Shown here piece by piece: positions 1 to 5,162 of a stretch of DNA of 5,162 bases. The notes beneath the pieces were generated by a model. The model was not told where the DNA came from and ran no database searches. It saw only the letters and a program-made list of their open reading frames with translations. Origin of the DNA: an uncultured Helicobacteraceae bacterium (lineage in GTDB: Bacteria; Campylobacterota; Campylobacteria; Campylobacterales; Sulfurimonadaceae); assembly GCA_903903705.1 (NCBI GenBank), contig CAIUZU010000048.1, positions 1-5,162 of the forward strand, written 5' to 3'. Position 1 is the first letter of the stretch; each line of letters opens with the position of its first letter. Made by a program: the position numbers and the translations under genes.

Positions 1-584
1 GTTTCAACTATCTTTTTAAACGGCTCTTCAACCATCTCTATATCGTACTGAGCGTATCGAATCACTGCATGATGAAGTGGAGTTAGCTCTATATCTGTGT
101 GTTTTACTCTTTTTACTTCCTCTTTTTTCTCATCTTTTCCGGTTGTATTGAGCTTTACGTTTATTTTAAAGAGTTTAAGTGTCGGTAGTATGATGTAATC
201 CTCAGCACCCGTAGCTTTTGCCAAAATTTCAACTGTTTTTTCTAGCCCAAGTTTAGAGTTTGGAGAAACTGCAACCGTAAACCAGATGTTAAAATCATGA
301 TTTCTCTCATAGTTGTGCGAAATCCCCGGATGTGAATTTATAATTTTTACAGCATCGCTTATCTTTTGGGATGGAATTTTAAACGCTACCAAAGATGAGA
401 TATACCCAAGTCTTTTAGTATCAAATATCGGTGATGTTTGACGGATAATATTACCTTTCTTCTGTTCTTGCAAAATGCTAAGAACTTCATCTTCACTCAT
501 GTTCAATTCGTCCGCTATTTCCTTAAAGGGTCTTGCAACCAAAGGAAATTTCTTCTGAATTCGTGATAAAATTTCGTCTTTCAT
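1..584 (-). CDS. Siroheme decarboxylase, NirD/NirL (AhbA/AhbB) type, probable two-domain fusion; 3' end outside window
   Basis: Family members are cytoplasmic enzymes that remove the acetate carboxyl groups at C12 and C18 of siroheme, giving 12,18-didecarboxysiroheme for heme d1 or for the alternative heme pathway. Despite their Lrp/AsnC fold they are enzymes rather than DNA-binding regulators. I translated 194 residues. An Lrp-like winged-helix part (about 1-48, with FPLVARPFKEIA) is followed by IIRQTSPIFDTKRLGY and the family signature NYERNHDFNIWFT (91-103), which carries the Arg and His typical of the active site, then LPTLKLFKI (133-141). After a Lys/Glu-rich linker (about 145-163) a second unit begins: LTPLHHAVIRYAQYDIEMVEEPFKKIV repeats the pattern of residues 5-24, as expected for a NirD-NirL fusion. 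The ATG at 584 is the earliest start, since an in-frame TAA lies two codons upstream. It is divergent from the siroheme synthase gene, which makes its substrate. Which half is D-like or L-like cannot be told here. Confidence 0.85.
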   Translation of the reverse strand, partial: MKDEILSRIQKKFPLVARPFKEIADELNMSEDEVLSILQEQKKGNIIRQTSPIFDTKRLGYISSLVAFKIPSQKISDAVKIINSHPGISHNYERNHDFNIWFTVAVSPNSKLGLEKTVEILAKATGAEDYIILPTLKLFKINVKLNTTGKDEKKEEVKRVKHTDIELTPLHHAVIRYAQYDIEMVEEPFKKIVE

Positions 585-625
585 CTCTTATAATTCCGCC
601 TGCACTTTTATATTTTGTTTTGTCG

Positions 626-631
626 ATTGTA
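626..631 (-). promoter_or_regulatory. -10 element (TACAAT) for the siroheme decarboxylase gene
   Basis: Read on the minus strand, 631 to 626 is TACAAT, five of six matches to TATAAT. It lies 22 bp from the FNR-type box, exactly the gap of E. coli class II FNR promoters. The predicted transcript start is near 619, giving a leader of about 35 nt. A TATAAA at 612-607 on the same strand is an alternative, but it would leave only about 16 nt of leader and does not fit the operator spacing. Confidence 0.5.
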
Positions 632-653
632 ATCTAATTTCAATTAATCCAAG

Positions 654-667
654 TTGATATCTATCAA
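654..667. promoter_or_regulatory. FNR/CRP-family operator, perfect TTGAT-N4-ATCAA box
   Basis: The sequence TTGATATCTATCAA matches the consensus binding site of FNR, ANR and DNR-type regulators at all ten conserved positions. The symmetry extends to six-base arms (TTGATA/TATCAA). Its centre (660.5) is about -41.5 from the start predicted for the minus-strand promoter and about -42.5 for the plus-strand one, the classic class II activator position. The match and spacing are seen directly. The regulator's identity and oxygen or nitric oxide control are inferred from the known FNR family and from the siroheme/heme d1 genes on both sides. No FNR-family gene is in the window. Confidence 0.75.
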
Positions 668-687
668 TAAGAGTTTTAAAAAAAGTA

Positions 688-696
688 TGATATTAT
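688..696 (+). promoter_or_regulatory. Extended -10 (TGATATTAT) for the siroheme synthase gene
   Basis: TG at 688-689, one base, then TATTAT at 691-696 form an extended -10 like those of Campylobacterota sigma-70 promoters. It lies 23 bp after the FNR-type box. The predicted transcript start is near 703, downstream of the ATG at 695, which argues that this ATG is not used and that translation begins at 728. An overlapping TATGAT at 686-691 is a weaker alternative. Confidence 0.6.
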
Positions 697-727
697 GTCA
701 TACGATAATATAGAAGAAAAGGGAAGA

Positions 728-1303
728 ATGAGCTATTTTCCAGCTTTTTTAAAACTTGACGATAAAAAGGTTTTAATCGTCGGGGGCGGCAGGATAGCTT
801 ATGAGAAGTTGGGGCATCTTTTAGATTTCACCTCAAATATTTCTATCATTGCAGTTGAATTATCCGATGAGATGAGTGGTATTATAGAAGGCAGGCATCT
901 TCATTTTGAAAAAAGAGGATATCAAAAAGGCGATATTAAAGATTTTGCAATCGTCATTGTCGCAATTGATAATATTCCTCTTCAAGCGGAGATATTTCAA
1001 GAGTCAAAAGAGTACAGTTGCCTTTGCAACTGTGTTGATTCGTCAGAATATTGCGATTTTATCTTCCCGTCGTATCTTAAAAAAGATGATTTAACGATTG
1101 CCGTATCTACTTCAGGGGCTTCTCCTGCGGTTGCAAAGCAGCTAAAAAAGTATCTTCAACGTTTGATTCCCTCGGATATAGGCGAATTTTTACAAGAGAT
1201 GAAAAAACTAAGAGAATCTCTGCCAAAAGGCAAAGAGAGAATGAAAATGTTTGAAACAAAAGCACAAGATTATTTTAATAACCGGAGTAGTAAATGGATG
1301 TAA
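728..1303 (+). CDS. Precorrin-2 dehydrogenase / sirohydrochlorin ferrochelatase (siroheme synthase N-terminal, Met8/CysG-N type)
   Basis: This cytoplasmic enzyme would oxidise precorrin-2 to sirohydrochlorin with NAD+ and insert Fe2+ to give siroheme. It is a single-function 191-residue protein without the methyltransferase half of CysG, so SUMT must be encoded elsewhere. From the chosen start: Rossmann motif VLIVGGGRIAYEKL (about 15-28) for NAD, NCVDSSEYCDFIFPS (101-115) with Asp104 matching the catalytic Asp of Met8p/CysG, then STSGASPAVAKQLKKYL (127-143), the family's conserved stretch before the helical tail. I chose ATG 728 over the in-frame ATG 695 for three reasons: a purine-rich Shine-Dalgarno (AAAGGGAAG) lies just before 728, homologues begin near MSYFPAFLKL, and ATG 695 lies inside the predicted -10. 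Its last codons overlap the start of the next gene by 10 bp. Its product is the substrate of the divergently encoded decarboxylase. Confidence 0.9.
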   Translation: MSYFPAFLKLDDKKVLIVGGGRIAYEKLGHLLDFTSNISIIAVELSDEMSGIIEGRHLHFEKRGYQKGDIKDFAIVIVAIDNIPLQAEIFQESKEYSCLCNCVDSSEYCDFIFPSYLKKDDLTIAVSTSGASPAVAKQLKKYLQRLIPSDIGEFLQEMKKLRESLPKGKERMKMFETKAQDYFNNRSSKWM

Positions 1304-1671
1304 AAAAAGCTTTGATATTTGGAGTTATAGCGGCATCTGTTGTTTTGGGAACGCTATCTATGAAGAGAGCGTTACCCGATGCAAAAGAAGATCGAATATA
1401 TGAGGCTATAAAAGTTTACAGTCCTTATGTGCTTGAAAAAAGAGTTGGCGGGTTGGAGATCATCGATAAGCGTAACGGTCAAAAAGAGAAACCGAGTGCC
1501 GCAGAGGTTTTTCATAGACAAGATGAGCTTGATAAAAAATGGGGTAAAGAGTACCTAAAAGTAGAAAATAATGAGCTTATCGTAATGGGTGAAAATAATC
1601 AAACAATTACAAGAATTTTTATCGAAAACGAGAGTGAAAGAAAGTTTTTAAAAAGATTTTTCGGGATCTAA
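1294..1671 (+). CDS. Small membrane-anchored protein of unknown function, co-transcribed with siroheme synthase
   Basis: I do not recognise the family. The 125-residue product has two Lys at positions 4-5, a single hydrophobic helix at about 6-22 (ALIFGVIAASVVLGTLS) and then a charged soluble part rich in Lys and Glu. This suggests an N-in signal anchor or signal peptide with the rest in the periplasm. There is no Cys for a lipobox and no heme-binding CXXCH. The C-terminal part (about 87-123) looks like beta strands followed by a basic helix (SERKFLKRFF). The start is well supported: GGAG at 1284-1287 lies 6 nt before ATG, and the gene overlaps the siroheme synthase stop by 10 bp (ATGGATGTAA), implying translational coupling. 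A link to tetrapyrrole or denitrification biogenesis is only inferred from the operon. Its stop codon overlaps that of the convergent transporter gene. Confidence 0.75.
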   Translation: MDVKKALIFGVIAASVVLGTLSMKRALPDAKEDRIYEAIKVYSPYVLEKRVGGLEIIDKRNGQKEKPSAAEVFHRQDELDKKWGKEYLKVENNELIVMGENNQTITRIFIENESERKFLKRFFGI

Positions 1672-1696
1672 TCTCTTAGTTTTAACGAGAGATAGA
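1667..1696. other. Imperfect stem-loop across two overlapping convergent stop codons
   Basis: Bases 1667-1670 and 1672-1676 pair with 1688-1696 with one bulged A (1671). A T-G wobble (1677/1687) and a short GT/AC pair (1679-1680/1685-1686) extend the stem inward. It covers both stop codons (TAA 1669-1671 plus; TAG 1670-1668 minus). Neither side has the immediate run of U of an intrinsic terminator, so termination or 3'-end protection is only a guess. Part of it also encodes the transporter C-terminus. Confidence 0.35.
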
Positions 1697-2873
1697 GCGC
1701 TCCAAAAAGCACCGCCACCGAAACACTATAGAGAGCCGTATAGTTGAAGTAGTGTAAGATTGCCCCTCCGGCAATTGAGAAAAACATCCCCAAAGAGACG
1801 ATATTCATCTGAAGAGCAATATAAATAGGTCTTTTATCCGCAGGTGCAATTTTTAGTATAAGGTTGCTTGATGCAATGCGGTTTCCGTCCATTGAAGCAC
1901 CTATTAAAAAGAAAATTAACATATACTCGTAAATGGAAGATGCCCCAAATGCCAAAGCTGTTGCTGCTATCTGAAGAGATATAGAGAGTCTTGCAGTCAA
2001 TATGTTTTTTCCGTCTCCACTGAGTTTTCCCCATAAAAAATTACTTACCATCGCACCTATCATCTGGGTTGTTATCAAAGATCCTATAGCAACACCGTCA
2101 AGATCTATTTTTTGCTGTGCATCCAAAATAATAAATGGAAGAGCAATTAGGTATCCGTATGCCAAAAGAAAGGTGGTTACTTGAATTTGTAAATTTTTAT
2201 CTGCTTTTAAAATCGCATAAGAATTTTGTAAAAACTCTTTAAAGGAGCTCTCTTTTTTAGAAACCTCCTCTTTTATCGGCTCATCCACTAGCGCAAAAGC
2301 TATGTAACCCATAGCCATGATAAAAGAACTGATAATAAAAAGATATCCGTAGCTTTGCGGGGCTTCAAAAGATTCTAAGATCCAAGCAGCGAGTGCACCG
2401 CTTAAAAGCCCTCCCGCACCGCTGAAAAACTGCCTATATGCCATAGTTTTACCACGAAATTTATGACTAAAGACCTTAGCCATTATCTCTCTAAAGTATA
2501 TTGCGGCAAAACCGGCACTAAAAGAGAAGATAAATAGACCAAAGCCTATTGAAGCAAGGGTGATATTTGGATAGTTGTCGCCAAAAATTATGATGGCGAC
2601 ACCGATAAGAAACCATGCTAAAAATCGAATAAAAAATATGCGGCGAAGATAAGGCATCATAAGCTTGTAGCTTTGTGCATGAAATGCGGCAAAGAGCTGT
2701 ACAACAACGGCTCCGCCACGAAGAAGTGCCGCAAAAAATCCTACAAGCATAGAGCTGCCGCCGAAGTAGTTTACGATAAGAGGTAAAATAGTAGATGGCT
2801 CGGCAATGGTCGTGCCTATTGCCAAGAAGAAACCATGTAATATATTTTTTACATGGCTGGAAAATTTATCCAT
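1668..2873 (-). CDS. Major facilitator superfamily transporter, 12 predicted TM segments
   Basis: The 401-residue product is an inner-membrane protein of typical MFS length. Hydrophobic segments can be read at roughly 11-35, 41-65, 78-98, 104-126, 146-168, 175-197, 229-250, 261-283, 291-311, 313-338, 350-372 and 376-398. The charged loop at 198-228 (EPIKEEVSKKESS) matches the central cytoplasmic loop between the two six-helix halves. GKLSGDGKN (282-290) resembles the loop-8/9 version of MFS motif A, but the usual motif A between TM2 and TM3 is poorly kept. The stretch DGNRIASSNLILKIAPADKRP (about 329-349) is notable in the second half. It is not a recognisable NarK nitrate/nitrite carrier, and the substrate cannot be told. 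Its ATG overlaps the end of the upstream gene by 8 bp with no clear Shine-Dalgarno, so it is probably translated by coupling. Confidence 0.85.
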   Translation of the reverse strand: MDKFSSHVKNILHGFFLAIGTTIAEPSTILPLIVNYFGGSSMLVGFFAALLRGGAVVVQLFAAFHAQSYKLMMPYLRRIFFIRFLAWFLIGVAIIIFGDNYPNITLASIGFGLFIFSFSAGFAAIYFREIMAKVFSHKFRGKTMAYRQFFSGAGGLLSGALAAWILESFEAPQSYGYLFIISSFIMAMGYIAFALVDEPIKEEVSKKESSFKEFLQNSYAILKADKNLQIQVTTFLLAYGYLIALPFIILDAQQKIDLDGVAIGSLITTQMIGAMVSNFLWGKLSGDGKNILTARLSISLQIAATALAFGASSIYEYMLIFFLIGASMDGNRIASSNLILKIAPADKRPIYIALQMNIVSLGMFFSIAGGAILHYFNYTALYSVSVAVLFGALYLSLKLRD

Positions 2874-3762
2874 TTAGTTTTTCGTAAGCTTCATCTATGC
2901 TGTTAGCTTTTTGTGCTACAAAAAGATGGATAGCCGCATTTAATCGTGCAAGTTTTAAAAACTCGTCTGAGGGATTATTCGTCTGCTCAAGCGACTCTTC
3001 AATTGTTATTCTCTCCCATGACTTCGTGTAGTTGATGCCGTAACGTTCCGGTTCAATGATAAACTCTTCAACGTCACCGTCTCTTACCAGCCAGAGTCTT
3101 CCTTTACTAAAGAGTTCAGGCGTTCCCTCATTTCCTTGAATCAGCCCAAACTGCTTATATCTGTCGGAGAAAACCTCGACATATTTTTTTACATACGGCT
3201 TATGAAATACGCCTGTTATGGCAAATTCGCTAGAAGCTACATGTGTTAGTTTTTCTATCGTATTAAGTCCGGTACGAAGCCCAAGACGCATGCGAAGCGG
3301 TGTTAGCTCATGCATCTCTTTAAAAAAATGTGCTCTGTCGAAATAGTGAACATTTTTAGAGAGATCCATTTTTGTTGCTACCTCTTTGAGAGTAATTCCG
3401 GCTTTTGCCGGTGCTAAATCATCACCTACAACTACAAGATTTAATCCGGAATTCTCAAGCACTTTTGCAACAAGGGGAAATATAAAAGGGTTATTCACTT
3501 TTCCGTCAAACGGATATCCAAGTTCTAAAGAGTTAGGCACTAATGTTTTTTTAATAAATCCATCACATGCTTCAACTACGCCTCTAAACTCATCCGTAGT
3601 CTCCGGTTTGAGTCTCCACCCAAGTAAAAATGCGGCAACCTGCTCGCTATGAACCTCTTGCTTTAAAACCGCTTCCATCATCTCTTTTGACTCTTGCAAG
3701 GTTAAATCTCTATTCCCTTTTACGCCTGTTCCTACCGCATGAATATATTTAAAAAAATCCAT
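2866..3762 (-). CDS. TrpD2/YbiB-like protein (glycosyltransferase family 3, anthranilate phosphoribosyltransferase-like)
   Basis: The 298-residue protein has the fold of anthranilate phosphoribosyltransferase but not its chemistry. An N-terminal helical GT3 domain (about 4-68; LTLQESKEMMEAVL, AAFLLGWRLKPETTDEF) is followed by the GT3 catalytic-type domain (about 80-290). TPLRMRLGLRTGLNTIEKL (154-172) aligns with the TrpD segment around RxxLGxRTxxN. The PRPP-binding signatures are lost: the GTGGD loop is replaced near 83-92 by YPFDGKVNNP, and the KHGNR loop near 112-123 by VGDDLAPAKAGI. That is the pattern of the TrpD2 subfamily, whose E. coli member YbiB binds nucleic acid and lacks TrpD activity. 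It is therefore unlikely to serve tryptophan synthesis, and no trp gene is nearby. It is first in an operon with the MFS gene. AGAGAAAAG just before ATG 3762 is a weak ribosome site. Confidence 0.8.
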   Translation of the reverse strand: MDFFKYIHAVGTGVKGNRDLTLQESKEMMEAVLKQEVHSEQVAAFLLGWRLKPETTDEFRGVVEACDGFIKKTLVPNSLELGYPFDGKVNNPFIFPLVAKVLENSGLNLVVVGDDLAPAKAGITLKEVATKMDLSKNVHYFDRAHFFKEMHELTPLRMRLGLRTGLNTIEKLTHVASSEFAITGVFHKPYVKKYVEVFSDRYKQFGLIQGNEGTPELFSKGRLWLVRDGDVEEFIIEPERYGINYTKSWERITIEESLEQTNNPSDEFLKLARLNAAIHLFVAQKANSIDEAYEKLNG

Positions 3763-3802
3763 TTCTTTTCTCTGCTTTTATAATTTTTTTTATTTCTCGG
3801 TA

Positions 3803-3811
3803 TGATATAAT
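3803..3811 (+). promoter_or_regulatory. Extended -10 (TGATATAAT) of the SDR operon
   Basis: TG, one base and a perfect TATAAT (3806-3811) form an extended -10, preceded by T-rich DNA and no clear -35. The predicted transcript start is near 3818, giving a leader of about 30 nt. AAAAGGT at 3834-3840 is the ribosome site, 7 nt before the ATG at 3848. Confidence 0.65.
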
Positions 3812-3821
3812 CATTTGATTA
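3808..3821. repeat. Inverted repeat TAATCA-TT-TGATTA over the predicted transcript start, candidate operator
   Basis: The 14-bp sequence TAATCATTTGATTA has perfect six-base arms and a two-base centre. It overlaps the end of the -10 and the predicted start of the SDR transcript, the position expected for a repressor site. A second overlapping repeat, ATGAT-ATA-ATCAT (3802-3814), covers the -10 itself. Short AT-rich palindromes arise easily by chance in DNA of this composition, so the function is uncertain. Confidence 0.35.
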
Positions 3822-3847
3822 ATATGAGATAATAAAAGGTATTTTAA

Positions 3848-4666
3848 ATGTCAAATATAGTTTTAGTCACAGGTGCGAGTTCCGGCATGGGAAGAGCGGC
3901 TGTAGACCTTTTATCAACGAAAGGTTTTGTAGTTTATGCAGGAACCAGAGATGTAAAAGAGTTTAAAAATCTAAAAAATAGCAATATTATCCCCATAGAA
4001 CTTGATTTGACAAATCAACAAAGCATAACAAAAGCGGTAGAATTTATAAAACAAGAACATAAAAAAATTGATGTTCTTGTAAACAATGCCGGTTATGGCT
4101 TGGTTTCAACCGTAGAAGATGTCACGGAAGATGAGATGTACAACCAATTTAACATCAATGTGTTTGGGGTTCTGCGAGTTTGCAAAAGCGTAATCCCTTT
4201 AATGAGAGAAGAGCGTAGCGGAGTCATCATAAACATAAGCTCATTCCTTGGAAAAATCGGATTACCGCTTTTGACCTTATACAACTCTAGCAAATACGCT
4301 GTTGAGGGCATAACCGACTCCTTGCGTTATGAGTTAAAAGATTTTAATATTAGAGTCCACTCTATAATGCCCGGTTTTTTTGACACGAAATTTGCAAGAG
4401 AAAACCTTGTTACAAACGTCAAAACATTCGATAAAGAGTCCCCGTACGCAGCTCTTGTTTCAAATTTGGCACCGATTGTAGTAGATCAGATAAATAACGG
4501 AAACAGTGCTTTGGAGGTGGCGGATATGATTTTAGAGATAATCCAAAACCCAAAATTCAGTGCTCATGCAACGGTAGGGGATAAAGCTAAAAAATTTATT
4601 CCTATGAAAAAAGAGTTGAGCGATGAAGATTTTGAGAGGCGAGTTGTGGAGTATTACAACCTATAA
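3848..4666 (+). CDS. Classical short-chain dehydrogenase/reductase (SDR), NAD(P)-dependent
   Basis: The 272-residue cytoplasmic oxidoreductase has the full set of classical SDR features: cofactor loop TGASSGMG (8-15), NNAG (79-82), Asn104 in NINVFG, the Ser of NISS (131-132), catalytic Tyr145 and Lys149 in YNSSK, and PG (175-176) after beta-strand 6. Arg34 at the end of the second strand (AGTRD) suggests NADP(H) rather than NAD(H). The overall pattern, including the long C-terminal substrate region, resembles the 17-beta-hydroxysteroid-dehydrogenase-like group, a loose similarity group that does not reveal the substrate in bacteria. The start is supported by AAAAGGT 7 nt upstream and by the motif positions. 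Its TAA shares bases with the ATG of the next gene (TAATG), so the pair is an operon and the regulator downstream may control it. Confidence 0.9.
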   Translation: MSNIVLVTGASSGMGRAAVDLLSTKGFVVYAGTRDVKEFKNLKNSNIIPIELDLTNQQSITKAVEFIKQEHKKIDVLVNNAGYGLVSTVEDVTEDEMYNQFNINVFGVLRVCKSVIPLMREERSGVIINISSFLGKIGLPLLTLYNSSKYAVEGITDSLRYELKDFNIRVHSIMPGFFDTKFARENLVTNVKTFDKESPYAALVSNLAPIVVDQINNGNSALEVADMILEIIQNPKFSAHATVGDKAKKFIPMKKELSDEDFERRVVEYYNL

Positions 4667-5162
4667 TGGAGAGTCTGTTTTTTAATATTACCAGCACAAA
4701 ATATAGAGTTACAGAACTTTTAAATAGCGAAAATGAGTATATTAAAAGAGTAGATATCTCAAACGGAATCTTTTTTTTAGACATGCATGTGACTCAAACT
4801 AAAATCCAAACTCACTTTAAAAATCTTGATAGAATGGCAGCGATTTGTGTTGTAAAAGAGGGAACTCTTAAGATACATGACAATATTGAAAAAAGTGAGT
4901 TTTATTTAAACCAAAACACCATAAATATAGTTGCCTCATCCAAACAAGATTTGATAATCAGTACAAATGAAAATGAAAATAGAGATGTTTTCATACTTTT
5001 TATTGCAGATTTTTTTCTAAAGAGATATCTAAGTACAAATCCTAACGAGCCGATAGATTTTTTATACAATCTGCTTCAAGAAAATATTACATGTAAACTT
5101 ATAAACACTCAACCCATTGATGCGCTCAGCTTATATATAATTGACAAAATAATAAATATCAA
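4666..5162 (+). CDS. Probable AraC-family transcriptional regulator, N-terminal sensor part; 3' end outside window
   Basis: The reading frame is open from the ATG at 4666 to the window edge, 165 codons with no stop. The visible part looks like the ligand-sensing half of an AraC-type regulator: a beta-rich region (about 30-115) with turns such as CVVKEGTLKIHDN (61-73), LNQNTINIVASS (81-92) and DVFILFIADFFLKRYL (107-122), then a helical segment (130-165) with PIDALSLYIIDKI that would lead into the DNA-binding domain. The expected C-terminal AraC helix-turn-helix pair is not in the window, so the family call rests on the sensor half only. The ATG overlaps the SDR stop codon. The nearest GGAG (4648-4651) is 14 nt away, so translational coupling is likely. 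Control of the SDR operon, perhaps through the palindrome before it, is inferred from position. Confidence 0.6.
   Translation, partial: MESLFFNITSTKYRVTELLNSENEYIKRVDISNGIFFLDMHVTQTKIQTHFKNLDRMAAICVVKEGTLKIHDNIEKSEFYLNQNTINIVASSKQDLIISTNENENRDVFILFIADFFLKRYLSTNPNEPIDFLYNLLQENITCKLINTQPIDALSLYIIDKIINI

Larger units (their letters stand above)
585..727. promoter_or_regulatory. Divergent control region between the siroheme decarboxylase and siroheme synthase genes
   Basis: This 143-bp AT-rich region separates the start codons of two divergent tetrapyrrole genes, if the plus-strand start at 728 is correct. It holds a central FNR-type palindrome and one -10 element on each side, listed separately. 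No -35 hexamer stands out at the proper distance on either side, which fits promoters that depend on an activator bound in the -35 region. I see no other RNA structure or riboswitch in it. Confidence 0.7.
3763..3847. promoter_or_regulatory. Divergent AT-rich promoter region between trpD2-like and SDR genes
   Basis: This 85-bp region serves two divergent operons. The plus-strand promoter and an inverted repeat are listed separately. For the minus strand, TATCAT (3807-3802) gives a leader of about 33 nt and is a better candidate than TATAAA (3782-3777), which would place the transcript start only about 8 nt from the ATG. The two likely -10 elements therefore overlap, so the promoters may compete. 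Confidence 0.45.

Noticed and set aside
1..584. Annotation of the left gene as an Lrp/AsnC transcription regulator
   Set aside because: The Lrp-like fold is real, but the NYERNH-x-x-N-x-W signature, the duplicated unit and the adjacent siroheme synthase gene fit siroheme decarboxylase better.
906..1094. Plus-strand open frame of 62 codons inside the siroheme synthase gene
   Set aside because: It lies wholly within a well-supported gene in another frame, has no protein motif and no operon logic.
1834..2184. Short open frames on both strands inside the MFS transporter gene
   Set aside because: They are out-of-frame or antisense readings of a clear membrane-protein gene and show no credible protein features.
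1668..2873. MFS gene as a NarK-type nitrate/nitrite transporter, suggested by the denitrification-like context
   Set aside because: The NarK nitrate signature motifs are not seen and the sequence fits only a general MFS carrier.
3386..3652. 88-codon plus-strand open frame antisense to the trpD2-like gene
   Set aside because: It is antisense to a gene with clear family motifs; no ribosome site or promoter was seen and the composition is that of a reverse-strand shadow.
4093..4784. Minus-strand open frames opposite the SDR and AraC-like genes
   Set aside because: The opposite strand carries full SDR motifs and a long coupled reading frame; these antisense frames have no support.
4966..4982. 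Short GAAAAT-like tandem repeat in the AraC-like gene
   Set aside because: Only two to three units within an AT-rich coding region (Asn-Glu codons); no sign of phase variation.

Overview
The window looks like a piece of chromosome from an AT-rich Campylobacterota bacterium, most likely Sulfurimonas or a close relative. The clues are low GC, AT-rich extended -10 promoters without a clear -35, tightly packed and overlapping genes, and the protein families present. The genus is an inference from gene content and style; no database search was possible.

Left part (1-1671): two divergent transcription units leave a 143-bp control region. The minus-strand unit begins with a siroheme decarboxylase of the NirD/NirL (AhbA/AhbB) family that appears to be a two-domain fusion and runs off the left edge. 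The plus-strand unit encodes a precorrin-2 dehydrogenase/sirohydrochlorin ferrochelatase (CysG N-terminal/Met8 type), which makes siroheme, followed by a small membrane-anchored protein of unknown function. The two enzymes catalyse consecutive steps: precorrin-2 to siroheme, then siroheme to 12,18-didecarboxysiroheme, the precursor of heme d1 or of heme by the alternative route. Between them lies a perfect FNR-type palindrome (TTGAT-N4-ATCAA, 654-667). It sits 22-23 bp from a -10 element on each side, so one anaerobic regulator site may activate both promoters.

Middle part (1668-3762, minus strand): a two-gene operon of a degenerate anthranilate phosphoribosyltransferase-like protein (TrpD2/YbiB type) and a 12-TM major facilitator transporter, overlapping by 8 bp. 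It converges on the siroheme unit so closely that the two stop codons overlap. An imperfect stem-loop lies across that junction.

Right part (3763-5162): an 85-bp divergent promoter region with an extended -10 and a perfect inverted repeat, then a classical short-chain dehydrogenase and, overlapping its stop codon (TAATG), the N-terminal part of what looks like an AraC-type regulator that runs off the right edge.

The window is mostly ordinary chromosomal metabolism. No CRISPR array, insertion sequence, tRNA, rRNA or defence system was seen. The most interesting signal is the shared FNR-type divergent promoter controlling tetrapyrrole enzymes.
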